Positions 20,751 through 31,985 are shown, numbered from the stretch's first letter. The stretch: DNA of 64,000 nucleotides from Agriotes lineatus (GCA_940337035.1 OW679203.1:80987061-81051060); one strand, 5' to 3'. Notes: generated by a model not told the origin, from the sequence alone. Made by a program: numbers and translations.

Positions 20751-21639
20751 ATAGCCTTGTTTCCAGAGTATCACGTGGAAATTATTTATGATGAAACAGC
20801 ACTAGAAGGTAGACGTGTGTAGTACAATGACCGTTACCTGGTTAAGTTGCTAACTCCAAGCTTCGTGTTAACACAAAAACTCCTCAATGATGAACCCCCG
20901 AGCTGTATATAATGATGTACCGCTTTTTGTTTATTGGCTTACTAGTTAAGAGTAACTACTTTTTACCAAATCTCCTAAAAACAAGTTTCATTGCAAACCA
21001 GTTTGAACAAAAGCTTTGCAAAGTTCATGCTTGATTATGCGCAGCAAAAAAGTGCTGTTGAAGATTTTATTATCTTCCATCTAGCAGTGGATACACGAAT
21101 TTCATACTTTTGGGAGAACATTATAATATTCTATAGTGGATGTCGGTTGGCCAGAGTCTCCAAGAGTTTCATTGCTTGAAATAGCGTGACCATCACTCGG
21201 CTCGTCAATGTCTTAGACTTCTATTGCATCGCTGCAAAGTTCCACATTTATAGCCCAAGTTGTATTTTCATCATAATCATTTTCTAAACTCTAAGCAGAA
21301 CACAAGTTTTGGCTGTCTATTTTTCCACAAAGCTTTATTTATGTATAAGCTAGGCGATGCAACTAATGTACCCAAGGTGTAAATTGGTTCAACAATGAAG
21401 ACTTGCAACATCGAATAACCTAAAGTCAGGTACATTTCGCCCAAAGTTAGTGTTCTAAGGTTAACCATTGCAACTGGAGGCTTTTCTAGAGAGTTTTTTC
21501 GGCTTTAGCGCATCATCACAAAGCAAATTTTGCAAAGTGCTGGGACAATTTTAATTTACGTGTAATATTTCAAACCCTGAAGGTAATTGAAGAAAAATTT
21601 CGACCCGAAATGTTCAGCAAAACTACAACACGAATAATG
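20751..21639. other. AT-rich sequence, no recognised feature
   Basis: Short frames of 62-63 codons (20991-21179, 21277-21468) have no motif. Nothing recognised between the LINE and the tandem array. Confidence 0.35.
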
Positions 21640-21842
21640 TTAGAAAGTAAATAGATAGTGATAATATACCAACGAACAGACTCGACTCACTGTTAATGTA
21701 AAACCAGTAGAAGAAGGAAAATCAAATGGGACTGCTATTTGCATTTAAAACTGCTACAGAATAGTATATTATAAAAATATCAACAATCAAAACTGAGGTC
21801 ACCGCTCCCATAGCAAAAAAAAAAAACTGTGGTGATATAACC
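21640..21842 (+). pseudogene. LINE reverse transcriptase fragment leading into tandem array
   Basis: A frame reads RLTVNVKPVEEGKSNG followed by degraded sequence. This resembles the RT segment before the R-Q-G-D block in LINEs. It lies in the same orientation as, and directly before, the first array monomer, so it may be what is left of the LINE copy from which the array arose. About 200 bp would be needed to reach the thumb region in an intact LINE, and the YADD block is not visible. Confidence 0.4.
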
Positions 21843-22105
21843 TAGTTACTGATGATCAGAGTGTAGAGTGAGTTATGACGCGTTGAAATAGCTCAGAACA
21901 GAAATATTACGCTATGCAGGACTAAGGAAAGAATTCTTACAACAAACGGAGAAAGCCCCAGTAGTAACTGGAGATGCTAGAGATGTAGTAGGAAAAAATC
22001 TCAATAGAGATCATACGAAGGTTTTTTTTAACCTCCGATTTAGTAAAAATAAAGAAGCCCTTATATGGAACACTTATCGTATAGAAAATGTATATACACC
22101 TTTCA

Positions 22106-22223
22106 GCTACATTTCTACATAGTCGCCATTCCAATTAAGGCACGTGTCAGACCATGGTACGAGTTTTTCTATGCCCTCCGCAAAGAAGGTTGCCGCCTGG
22201 TCACTCAGCCAACCGCTGACGTT
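22106..22223 (-). pseudogene. Mariner-like transposase C-terminus, left arm
   Basis: About 39 codons (GWLSDQAATFFAEGIEKLVP ... GDYVEM, stop) lie within the left arm of the palindrome. The conserved FF-x-x-GI-x-KL and GDYVE blocks are intact here and altered in the right arm (EKSIEKRV, GDYAA), so the left arm is the better preserved copy. Confidence 0.6.
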
Positions 22224-22501
22224 GGTTTTCAGCTGTTTTTTTAAACTTTCTTTGCCATTTTCGCAAACCGATGTTGCTCATAAGCTGTACTCATCTGATA
22301 ATAAATTTTGGATGCATTATACCCTTCACCATTGAGTCTTCAACCAGAAGAAAGCAAAATACGGCAGTAATTCGCTTTTTTCTGGCTGAAGGTATAGGCT
22401 CAGAAGGGCATACTGTCGAATTCATCATCAAACGAGTACAGCTTATGAGCGACGGTTGTGTGCAAAAATTGTGCAGAAACTTTAAAGAAAGAGCTGAAAT
22501 T

Positions 22502-22612
22502 CAACGTAAACGGTTGACTGAGTAACCAGGGGGAAACTTCTTTGAGAAGAGCATAGAGAAACGCGTGCCATGGTATGATAAGTGCCTTCATCCTTATGGT
22601 GATTATGCAGCT
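22502..22612 (+). pseudogene. Mariner-like transposase C-terminus, right arm
   Basis: Mirror copy of the left-arm frame, with a TAA before the block NFFEKSIEKRVPWYDKCL. It carries no DDE residues. Confidence 0.58.
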
Positions 22613-24962
22613 GTACTTACATTTTCTATACAATAAATGTTTTATAACCATTCTGCTTTTTTATTTCTACTAAATTGGGGGTTGTAAAAATAACCCCCCT
22701 ATAATGGAAGCAGCGATAGTATAGCTTAGTTATTGTTGACCTAAGTGTGAACGAAACTGAAACTAGGAGACAAAGTCTTACAACAAACGGAGAAAGCGGG
22801 AGTGGAAGTGTTAGCGATGTAGTTTTTATATACAAAAATCCCAATATAACTTACATTAAGAGAACCACGATTATATACGATAGTTATTGATGGCCAGAGT
22901 GTGAACTAAGCTATGCTGATGTTGAAATACTTTACAACATAAATATCAAGTTAAGCATTAAGTAGGTAAGAAGTCTTACAACAAACGAAGAAAGTGGTAG
23001 GCATATCTGAAAGTCTTAGAGATGTAGTATGGAAGAATCTCACTATATCTTATATCAAGGAAAGCACGATGATATACCTAGACATTGATGAGCAAAGGAT
23101 TAAACTAAGTTACAAAGACGTTCAAAACCCATGATGCAGAACTAAGTAAGAGAAGAAGTCTTACAACAAACGAAAAGAGCGGCAGCCTTATCTGAAAACC
23201 CTAGAGATGTAGTATAAAGAACTTCCAATTTATCATATATCAAACGAAGCACAGTTATTGATGACCAGACTGATTAAGTTGTGGCAACATTTAAATACTT
23301 CGGAAGAAAAATATCAAGCTATGTAAAACTAAGAGGAAATATTTTACAACGAACGAAGATAGCGGCTACAATATCTGGAGATGTGGTACGGAAGAATTCT
23401 AATAATATATCTCATATAAAGAAAGCATCGATTATGTAACCAAGCTGTTGATCTTATGCGTGTCAGCTACGATATGACAACGTTCAAATACTTCGGAATA
23501 CAAATATCATGCTATGCAAACTAAGGGAAAACGTCTTACAATAATCGAAGAAAACGGCAGCAATATTTGGAGATGCAGTATGGAAGAATTCTAATAATAT
23601 ATCATATATAAAGAAAACATCGATGATATAACCTAACTGTTAAAATTCTGTGTGTGAGCTAAGTTATGACAACGTTCAAATATCTCGAAATAGAAATATC
23701 AGGCTAGAAGAAGCTAAAGAACAAAAAAAAACAGCAGTAATAACTAGAGGACCTAGAAATGTACTATGTACTATATCTCATACTAATAGAATGATATATA
23801 ACCTAGTTATTGATGACCACAGTGTGAACGAACTTATGACAACGTTGAAGCAGAAGCAGGTATATTAAGCTGTACAGAATTAGGAGAAGAAATCTTACGC
23901 GGCAGTAGTATATGGTAGTCTTCGAGACGTAGTATGAAGGAATCTCAATATAACTCACATCAAGAGAGGCAAGTAGATAATCTAGTCATTGATGGGCAGG
24001 TCGTAGATATGATGACGTTGAAATGCCTCAGAACAGAAATATCGCGCTATGCAAACTAAGAGAAAACATTCTACAAACAACCGAAGAAAGCGCCAGCAAT
24101 ATCTGGAGACCTTAGAGATGTAGTATGGAAGAATCCCAATAATATATATCACATAGCTGTTGATATCAAGTGTATGAACTAAGTTAGGACAACGTTCAAA
24201 TACCTTGCAACAAAAATGTCACACCATGCAGAACTAAAAGAAAAAGCTTTACAACAAACAAAAAGGCGGAAGTTGTATTTAAGTCCCTAAAGATTTAGTT
24301 TAAAAGAATTCCACTAAATCTTATATCCCATATATAAAGAAGCACCTTTATATAATCTACTAGAGTGTGGATTAAGTTATGGCGACAATTAAATATCTTG
24401 AAATACAACTATCAAGCTATGCAAAACTAAGAAAAGAAATATTACAGCAAACAAAGAAAGCAGCAGTAGTAACTGGGGGCCTTAGAGATATACTAAGGAA
24501 GAATACCTACATATCTCATATTAAGAGAAGAATTATGATATAACCTAGTTATTGATAACCACTGTGTGGACTAAGTTTTGACAACGTCGAAATATCTCGG
24601 AACAGATATATTGAGCCATACATAACTAGGGAAAGCGGCAGCAATATTTGGAAGTCTTGGAGATGTGGTATGGAATAATATCAACATAACTCATATCAAG
24701 AGAAGATCAACTAGTTGATGGTCAGAGTGTAGACTATCTTATGATGACGTTAAAATGTCTTAGAACAGAAATATCACGCTATGCAAACTAGGAGAAGACA
24801 TCCTACAACAAACGAAGAAAGTGGCAGTAATATCTGGAGATCTTAGAGATGTAGTATAGAAGGATTCCAATAATATATCTCATATAAAAAAAAACATCTA
24901 TTATATAACCTAGTTATTGATATCCAGTGTATGAACTAAGTTATGACGACGTTCAAATGCTC

Positions 24963-26438
24963 AGCGAAGATGATCCATTTCTACAGCTTCAATTCTGTAT
25001 TTTTCTCATTTATTTTCTAGCTTGAGGAAACAAATGTTGTAATAGATTCTATATTTGCACTTTTGTGTTGAGCTTAATTTTATTAGACCAACGTGAGGAG
25101 TTTCATATTTGTTACCTTCCTACTTTATCCAACTCTGTGTCTTACGTCTTTGTCAATTTTAGAGCAATATCACTTCCCAGGTATTTATATTTTTCACAAA
25201 ATTTTATAGTACTGTCTTCGAGTTGTATATCACCTGATCTTTCTCCGTTTATTTTAAGTTATCACTTGTCGTATTACCGTATAAGCTGTTTCATCATGTA
25301 CCCTATATGTTTATCATCATCTATAATAAGAAAGACGGCCTAGGCAGCAACATGATTGACTCTCAGGCGACCGGACGGGATTCGATAGCACCTATGGTAG
25401 TCATTAACCACTTCGATTGGCAAGACTACCCACCTACCCAGCTTATGACTACAGAGGACTTGACCACAAATTTTTAATTTCTGTTTTATACACCCCTAAA
25501 GTATTTTTCATAGATTGCCCCTTTTTCGGAACTTCAAACAGATTGTTTAGAGCGTCGAAGTCGTATGCCTTGCCAAGGTCAACAAGACTAGATTAATACT
25601 TTCTTTCCGGTCTCTTTTCTGCCCAAGCCTCATCTGCCAGCACAAAAACTGCTCTGTTTCTCTATATCTATAGAATTTTCTTCCATTCTATTTTTCTAAA
25701 TTAATAATAGTTATTATATATTTTCTTACTGCCTTTTTTATAAATTTAGCTGATGTATCCCTAATTTCAATCTCTCAGCCAAGACGTCCATTAAATATTC
25801 ATTTATAGGGTACGCCAGTATTTGCAGGAAAATACTTGCCCCATAGATAATTAGCTCAATTTATATGTCTCCCAGAAGTGCGCCTTTATTCTTCATTTTC
25901 TTCAACCCTTTTTATTTTAATTGGTGCTATCTCATTTGTATTCGTTTCTATCCTTCGTGAGAAAAGTTTTATAGTGTCTCTTCCAATTCTCTACAGGTAT
26001 CAATAGTATGTTTACTATCCCTATGCGTTTTTCTGTTGTTCGTCAGGTTTCTTGAACCCACGCTCTTCTATGTACCTATCTACTTCTGCACATTTTCTTT
26101 CCCGCATTTTCTTCTTGGATACTTCTTTTTTGACATCTTTGTTCCGTCTTACTACCTATTTTTTTCTGTCTTCAATATTCTTAACTTTCAACCATTTTTG
26201 GTATACCCACTTCTTTGTCTCTATCTACTTATCCCCGATGTATCTTGTCGATCACTTTGGCTGGATCTTTTCCAAAATATCTTGTTTATCTATTACCTTG
26301 TTAGCTGCGTTATGTATGGTCACCTGCCTGCATTTCTACCTCTCATTTCGAGTTTGGTTGTCAATCTTGCTTAAGACTGTCTAAGCTAAGTTGCACTTAA
26401 GCATATTCAGGACTTCCATCTCCATGTTGTTTTATACT
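24963..26438 (-). mobile_element. Second LINE fragment, inserted inside an array monomer
   Basis: Read on minus, the high-coordinate part (26.0-26.4 kb) shows linker-like VRRNKDVKKEVSKKK and RERKCAEVDRYI. RT motif A follows as SLVDLGKAYD (25560-25583 on plus), then thumb KYKYLGSDIA (KYLG at 25175-25186), WSNKIKLNTKVQIYN and IEAVEMDHLR at the low end. Many stops and shifts break it; motif A keeps its Asp. The RQGD and YADD blocks are lost, where a SINE-like piece and degraded sequence lie. The flanking array monomer is cut after TTCAAATGCTCAG and resumes at AAATATTACCAACAGAAATA, so the LINE landed in the array. Long Phe/Leu frames on the plus strand are antisense readings. Confidence 0.7.
25330..25470 (-). 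repeat. Possible tRNA-like SINE piece within the LINE
   Basis: On minus, GCTATCGAATCCCG (25376-25389 on plus) resembles a pol III B box, and the stretch interrupts the LINE between thumb and motif A. I see no convincing A box or poly-A tail, so this is a weak call. Confidence 0.25.
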
Positions 26439-26808
26439 AAAATATTACCAACAGAAATATCAAGCTACTGAAACGTAGGAGAGAAAGCTTTAAAACAAAC
26501 GCAGAAAACGACAGCAATATCTAGAGGCCTTTGAGATGTAATATGCAAGAATATCAATACATCTCATATAATCTAGTTATTAATGACCGGAGTGTGGAAT
26601 ATCTAAGAGAAGAAATCCCGCAGTAAACAAAAAAGCGACAGGAATATATGGAGGCGTTGAAGATGGAGTATGGATAAATTCCAGTATAAATTATATCAAA
26701 AGAACCAGGATAGTTTAACATAGTCGTGGATAATTGGGCAATTGAATAGGGGTGGCATTCAAGTATCTTCCAACAGAAATATCAAGCTGCTGAAAGGATG
26801 AACACGAA
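26439..26808 (+). repeat. Tandem array of LINE RT-thumb monomers, distal block
   Basis: This continues the monomer cut at 24962: AAATATTACCAACAGAAATATCAAGCTAC, then new anchors at 26574 (TAGTTATTAATGACC) and 26721 (TAGTCGTGGATAA). The last monomer stops near CAAGCTGCTGAAAGGATG. Divergence is higher than in the main block, with deletions in the middle of monomers. With the main block the array counts about 16 monomers. Confidence 0.72.
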
Positions 26809-29311
26809 AAGTGCCAAGCTCTTTATAGCAATTAGAATAAAGGCACTTCACAAAATCACGGAAGAAAACGTCAGGCGCCGCATATGTTTGTTTGCTCTTC
26901 CTCCCCGAGACACTGGTTCAGATGCATGATCTCTACTTGTTATTTTTGAAAAAAAATTGTTGATAAAGAGACAGTGCTACGGTTGCAAAACAATTCGATT
27001 AAGTACTGTGTTTGCCATTCGTTGCGCGCTATTCTGGTTGACCCCGCTCTTGCACTTTTGCTATTTACAGCTTGTAGTCGCTCAGTTCGCTTGGTAACCT
27101 TCAGTTTCTGCAAAGCGAATTATTGATCAGTCTTCTGGGCATAAACTAGGTCACTAGTTTGTTTGTTTTATTTTGTTTGCAGGTGTTTGCAGGTATCCAC
27201 GGCATGCTTTCTTCAATGCATGTCCGCTTTTGCTAGCTGTTCTCATACCAATCTCACGTAAAATTTCGTTGCGCCCTTTTGAAGAATGGTGGGGTAAAAA
27301 GCGTAATAGTGCTCTAAGTCCACTCTCATAATCGCGGGTCTTTAAACTGAGTTACTTCAACGAAGATTATGAGATTTGTCTACCTATCTTACCTGATTAC
27401 GGATTCTTATTTGCGTAGCGTATTGCGCTGTGAGTAGTGAGTTTAAGATCCGATCCCATAGAGTCGTCAAATTCGAGATGCTAGTTTTTGTCGCTGATTT
27501 CCCGAAGTTTAACACGAAACTGTGTGTATTTCTCTATTCCAAAATTGAATTCACTGGCTAAACCTACATCCTGCTGGAATCTTTGTTAAAGTTTATTTGT
27601 GTATTTATTGAACTAAATTTGTGTTTATCGTAGCGGTATTCTATTAACTTCATGTCACTGTGAGCTTGTAATTTTTCGCTAATTATCTTGTCAGCCAATT
27701 ACCAAGGGTTGCTTGCAACTTAAGTGGTGAACCGTGTTTTACTGCTGCGTTAATGTAACTGTTTGTATAACTTTTGTGTCCGCTTACTTCTTAGGCAAGT
27801 TATTGTAAATTAAGCGATTTTTTGCAATTCAAACACTGATACTTTGAAGCTCCTGTAAATAGCTTGTAGCAATTGAACTAGCTGTGCTTATAGCTTTATA
27901 GCTTTCCAATTAATTTCTGTGTCCGATTACTACTCCTAATATAATCCTGTTCATATTAGCCTTGGTTTTCTGTATGGCTATGCAAGCAATGTATGTGACA
28001 AACTTTTTCCAGGTCGTATCGGATTCGGTTAGGCAAGTTTTAATGAGTTTAAAAGTTCTTATAGGCTAATGGACATTTTGGTTGTATTGAAAGACTATTT
28101 GGCGACTCCTGATAAATTAGAAAAACCGCACTCCGTTTTTACTGTAGCTGGTCAGCCTTCTGATGTGTCTTAACGTTAGCTTGGTACAAGTTGAAGTTGG
28201 TTTTCGGTGTTAGAATCTGATTTGTTTGGAACTTGAGTCTAAATATCGTTTCTTTCTTTTAAACCGAGTTTTCCTAAAGGAGTTAGAGTTTCGCCGAGCT
28301 ATTTGCCAAGTCCAAATCTAATAACAGCCTGGAAGATTTATCTTGAGGATTGCAGCTGTTGATTTTTATCAGTGTTTTAATAGTGTTCGATGAGATTTTG
28401 TATCCGACAAGTCTTTGAATTTAAAAATTGAAAATGATAAACGATTTCAAAATTCAATTAAATTATATTTTCTGTGATAATTCCATACGCTATAACAATG
28501 AAGCAGTGCAACACTAATAGCATTGTTTGTCAGTTACCACGTGACACGTTTTGGAGGAAGCTGTGTATAGAGTCGGCCAACCCATGCAAAAGATAACTAC
28601 CTACTTACATAATTGCTCCACTTCAACAATCTGCGTTATTAAATTGTGCAAATTAGTCTGCAAACAAAACATAATGCAATTTGTTTTAGCACTAATTCGC
28701 CCGCCTGTTTCGCGCGTCGATTTCAAACTTTCTCCTGCCGTGAGCAGCGCCAGAGGTTGGCTAAACTAATGTTTTCATATTAACCAAATATTAACGAGGT
28801 GTAATTGCGCTCCGGAGCATAACCGGAGTGGAAGCAACGAAATTGGGCAGCTCGCTTCCTGGGTGTTTTATAACTGACTAATATTTCGCACAAGATTGGC
28901 ATTCATACGCCAATAATCAAAATGCTTCGTAATGATAGTATATCAGCAGCAAATTGGCGACTCTGAAATTACAGGTCCCCAACTTCCGGCGTTTAGCTCT
29001 CCAAACAACTTTTGTGCGAAGTGTCCAAGCAACTTTTGCAAGTTCATCTGGTAATATTTGATCATGTGGAATGGTGATAGGATTAGCAACTTGACAGGCC
29101 GATACCATAAATTGATCTCGAACCATTATAACGGTAAAGTTAGAAGCCGGAAAATGTCACGACAAGCCTCTGATAAGAGCATATGTTATACCTATAGTAA
29201 ATGAGTGTAACACCGCTGAACTCGAAGGAAAAGGATATGACGTCAAATACGATTTCGTTTTTGTTCAATTCCGCTTTAAAAAATTATTAAGCCTTTTTAG
29301 AATAATTAACA
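26809..29311. other. Mixed-composition sequence, no recognised gene
   Basis: It begins with a small hairpin AAGTGCC (26809) ... GGCACTT (26842). The stretch 26.9-28.4 kb is less AT-rich than the window average and lacks repeats I know. Short open frames, such as 34 codons from ATG at 28071 and 72 codons at 28551-28769, have no motif. It could hold non-coding host sequence or an eroded retroelement. Confidence 0.3.
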
Positions 29312-29400
29312 GGCCACCTAGGTGGTTGAGTGTGTTAGCAATCTGCTTAACAACCAGGTGGACATGGGTTCAAATCTTGCCGTATCCGAGAATTTTCTCT
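29312..29400 (+). repeat. tRNA-like SINE head
   Basis: GGTGGTTGAGTGTGTTAGCA resembles the A-box/D-arm of a type II tRNA (Ser-like G-x-G-G-C-x-G-A-G-T-G-G-T-T-A-A-G-G-C). GGGTTCAAATCTTG follows about 40 bases later and matches the B box. The acceptor stem ends (GGCCACC and the sequence after the T arm) do not pair, so it is not a working tRNA. A tRNA-derived SINE is likely; no clear tail was seen. Confidence 0.45.
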
Positions 29401-31836
29401 GAACGGAAATGGATTTGAACTCATTAATTAAGTTTGCTTTAATTTAGGTTTAGCTTGGTTAAGTGTGGGGTATTTTGAATGGGGGGAGCGCAGTGTAAGT
29501 CCCTTGCGGCTCATTACCTGCGTTGCACTTCCCGCAAGGTATGAATGGTCCTCGACACTGAAATGTAAAGGAGGCTATAGATAATGAATGAGAATAATTA
29601 AATTTGTGTTCGCATGCAAAAAAGTATAGATTAATAAACAATTTAAGGCTTAACACACGAAATATTTACGCAACTACCTAACTAAAGTACAAACTATTTC
29701 CAACTATGCTTAACCGATTTATAAGTGTCGAAAAACATATCCTATTATAGATCGTCGAAGTGCTGCAATCGATAAAATGTGAAAATACGGAAATTGCCGT
29801 TGCAGCGTACCTAAGAATGTTATTGACAATTGTTGTTTGGGTTCTGTTTGCAAAAATATTTAACATATATATTTCAGTTTTTTTTATTTGCCTTTTGTGT
29901 ACATACGCAGCACCTGTTATTTGGAGACAGATACCAGTGTAATATTTTTCATAAGCTAATAAGTGCCAGTTTTAAGTGTAATGTAAAGTTTATAGATCTC
30001 CTGCGAAAACAAACGTGCTCGGGATATTTTTATTAATTGTCGCCTCAGAAGCAATACAAATAGGAAATTGCCTGCCTTTAAAGGAAAACGAAGACTCGTA
30101 CCAAATGTTAGTGAAGTCAAAACTTTTTGTCCTATTTTGACTAGTATTTAAACTAAAACTGTTTTAAATAACACGTAGAGCAATAAGTAAGATACATTGA
30201 AAGCATCATGGCAAGGTTTGTTTACATTATGGACGTAGCCTACATGCAGAGTTCGTATATAAAAAATAAGTTTTCAAAAAAATTATGAAAAAGAGTTCTA
30301 ATCTCTTCTACTACTCATCTGAACCTAAAATATAACTTGAACGTTTTTATTTCGAATTTTTATTTTAAAGCATCTTTACGTACACACGTTCGGAGCATAG
30401 TTTCTTTGTCAAAGTATCGATGCATATATATAATCGACAATACTCGCTGATAAGCATTTTCTGCACAGCAATGTTTATCTTAATACAGGAACTTGAACTG
30501 GCTCGCCTGAGTGTAATAAGAATAGCATTTAAATATACAGGCGATTTGTTCATCTGTGTTAATTGTTGCTTGCTGTTATATAGTCATAAATAGCGTTAAA
30601 TTTCGGTGCACCTGAGACGTAAAAGTACCAGAAGCGGTCGGGTTTTTCAGAGAAAGCGTAAGTCGTACTTAGTTTTTACTGAATAAAGGTGTGCTTTTGT
30701 ACGCGGGCCAAGAGTGGACGCCGGGCGAGCTAAATTTTGAAGCTAAACCTAGCGCCAACCACAAACGAATTGAAATAGCGTTCGCTGAGCTGTGCAGAGA
30801 TGCCAAAGTCTTACGTACATTGCAATTTGGCAATTCGAAGCCAGAGCGCCAACAAAGCTACCCGCCGGCGCCGCGTAAACGAGTAACAAAGTAGCGAATG
30901 TATCGCCGGACGAGCTACGAGAACCCAAGCACAGCACCAAGGAGCATAAGAGCGTGCTTTGTTGTTTTTGGTGCGCACTGAGCCTGAGCATATACGCAGT
31001 AGGCTGCCAGGGCAACTGTTTGCTTCTGTATGCACTGCGCTCGGACAGTATTCAGAGATGTACGTTAATTATGTCTAATATGAGTAGCAAGGGCAGCTTT
31101 TTTGTGTGTTGATTGACAGTATTGGTTGGTATATAAATACGTAGCAGCGACACTTTTTTGACACGTGATTTAATATTATTTTCCAGAAATAAAAATAAAA
31201 ATTATTGATAGAAATATCCACTCGTTGCCTGATATAGTATTTAACACTAGTATTATTAAACCTTTTCCTTTAGTAGGAAATATATCTGCTTGTAATTCAT
31301 TGGCGTGTACACAAATTTGCTTTTATTTGAATACGTTTTTATAGCTAACCTTTTCAGCTTAGCACATGTCCAGGCCAATGTCTTGGTTGATTTCAACAGG
31401 GGATTTACTTAACCAAGACTGATTTAAATAATGTAAAACAGATCTCATTCATATTGGGCAAGTTGGAAATAAGAAAGGACAAAGTAATTAATAAAAACGG
31501 AACGGCATTAGTGACAGCTTGTTATAATCGTCACTGAAAAATAATTTTGATGTTATAACAGGGCACGCGGTTGATGATAGATAATTTGCATTCCAGTTGG
31601 AAGCAAGTAATAATATACAGCTTCAGGCAAGGTTAATACTAAATCAGCAATAGCTAAAATACTTATCTTCGTAATATGTAAAAAAGAAGTAAACGAATTC
31701 TAAGCATACATGCTATAAAACATCAAGCAAATTCGTTAATCCATGTTTGCTGCACAATACATAAAAATTATACACTTAGTAAACCAAAAGGCACTTGCAA
31801 AAAAGATAGAGAAACGACAAGTGAATTGATATGAAC
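29401..31836. other. Unassigned sequence with a less AT-rich island at 30.6-31.06 kb
   Basis: Most of the stretch is plain AT-rich DNA. The island at about 30600-31060 has a 67-codon plus frame (30691-30894) and two overlapping minus frames, none with a motif. A TATAAATA box (about 31132) follows, with AATAAA about 60 bases later. That order occurs in LTRs and promoters, but I could not find paired LTR ends or a target duplication. Confidence 0.25.
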
Positions 31837-31851
31837 CACTATAAAAGTTGA
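31837..31851. repeat. 15-bp direct repeat (target duplication), left copy
   Basis: CACTATAAAAGTTGA is repeated exactly at 31971-31985 and brackets the 119-bp hairpin insertion. Confidence 0.7.
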
Positions 31852-31970
31852 TTTTTGAGGCTTTCACGGCTATTGTCATTAAGTAACAAACGACTTCCGG
31901 GATTGGACCGTGTCATGATTGAGTTCTTCGATCTCAATCATGACACGGTCCAATCCCGGGAGTCGTTTGT
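31852..31970. mobile_element. Hairpin insertion with 38-bp arms, possibly Penelope-like 3' end
   Basis: Arms at 31886-31923 and 31933-31970 are inverted with 37 of 38 matches around a 9-base loop. An exact 15-bp direct repeat flanks the insertion. Read on minus, the left part encodes EIEELNHDTVQ then a stop, followed by AGCCGTGAAAGCCTC. That arrangement (short coding end, then a GTGAAAGCC block, with inverted ends) resembles Penelope-like elements as I remember them. This family call is inference; the structure is seen directly. Near-identity of the arms suggests a recent event or gene conversion. Confidence 0.55.
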
Positions 31971-31985
31971 CACTATAAAAGTTGA
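31971..31985. repeat. 15-bp direct repeat (target duplication), right copy
   Basis: Exact copy of 31837-31851. The flanking bases beyond it differ (TTT against ACC). Confidence 0.7.

Larger units (their letters stand above)
22021..22700. mobile_element. Palindromic mariner-derived element
   Basis: The left arm (22021-22355) and right arm (22374-22700) are diverged inverted copies around a loop of about 18 bp. The tips are AACCTCCGATTTAGTAAAAATA and TATTTCTACTAAATTGGGGGTT. Both arms encode the same transposase C-terminus: on minus FFAEGIEKLVPWSDTCLN and GDYVE, on plus FFEKSIEKRVPWYDKCLH and GDYAA. This fits the end of mariner-type transposases (F-F-x-x-G-I-x-K-L-x-x-R-W-x-K-C...G-D-Y). The catalytic DDE/D core is absent. 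It interrupts the first array monomer: array sequence ends at CATACGAAG and resumes at GGAAGCAGCGAT. Confidence 0.72.
21843..24962 (+). repeat. Tandem array of LINE RT-thumb-derived monomers, main block
   Basis: Recurring anchors resembling TAGTTATTGATGACCAG occur at about 21843, 22727, 22881, 23079, 23252, 23442, 23634, 23804, 23983, 24154, 24357, 24546, 24712 and 24911. Outside the insertion, steps are 154-203 bp, mostly 166-199. Each full monomer carries, in order, TTCAAATACCTCGGAACAGA, ATATCAAGCTATGCA, TCTTACAACAAACGAAGAAA, GCGGCAGCAATATCTGGAGA and GATGTAGTATGGAAGAAT. The plus-strand frame reads LVIDDQSVE-QVM, FKYLGTEISSYAKLREE and AAAISGDLRDVVWKN. This matches the thumb/C-terminal RT region of LINEs, where family members have L-V-x-D-D-x-x-I-E-Q-V...F-K-Y-L-G...I-S-G-x-L-R-D-x-I-W-R-N. 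Monomers have lost frame independently, so no protein is made from them now. Confidence 0.8.

Noticed and set aside
23650..23868. 72-codon frame inside the tandem array as a possible new gene
   Set aside because: It runs out of phase with the LINE-derived frame of most monomers and is not conserved from monomer to monomer.
21843..24962. CRISPR-like array
   Set aside because: The monomers are adjacent 170-200-bp repeats with no short constant repeat and unique spacer pattern, and the DNA is eukaryotic.
26036..26384. Two overlapping hydrophobic plus frames of 110-112 codons
   Set aside because: They are antisense to the LINE linker on the minus strand (VRRNKDVKKEVSKKK and neighbours).
30557..31244. 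LTR with TATAAATA and AATAAA
   Set aside because: No flanking duplication with any tested end and no second copy in the window; kept only as an unassigned island.
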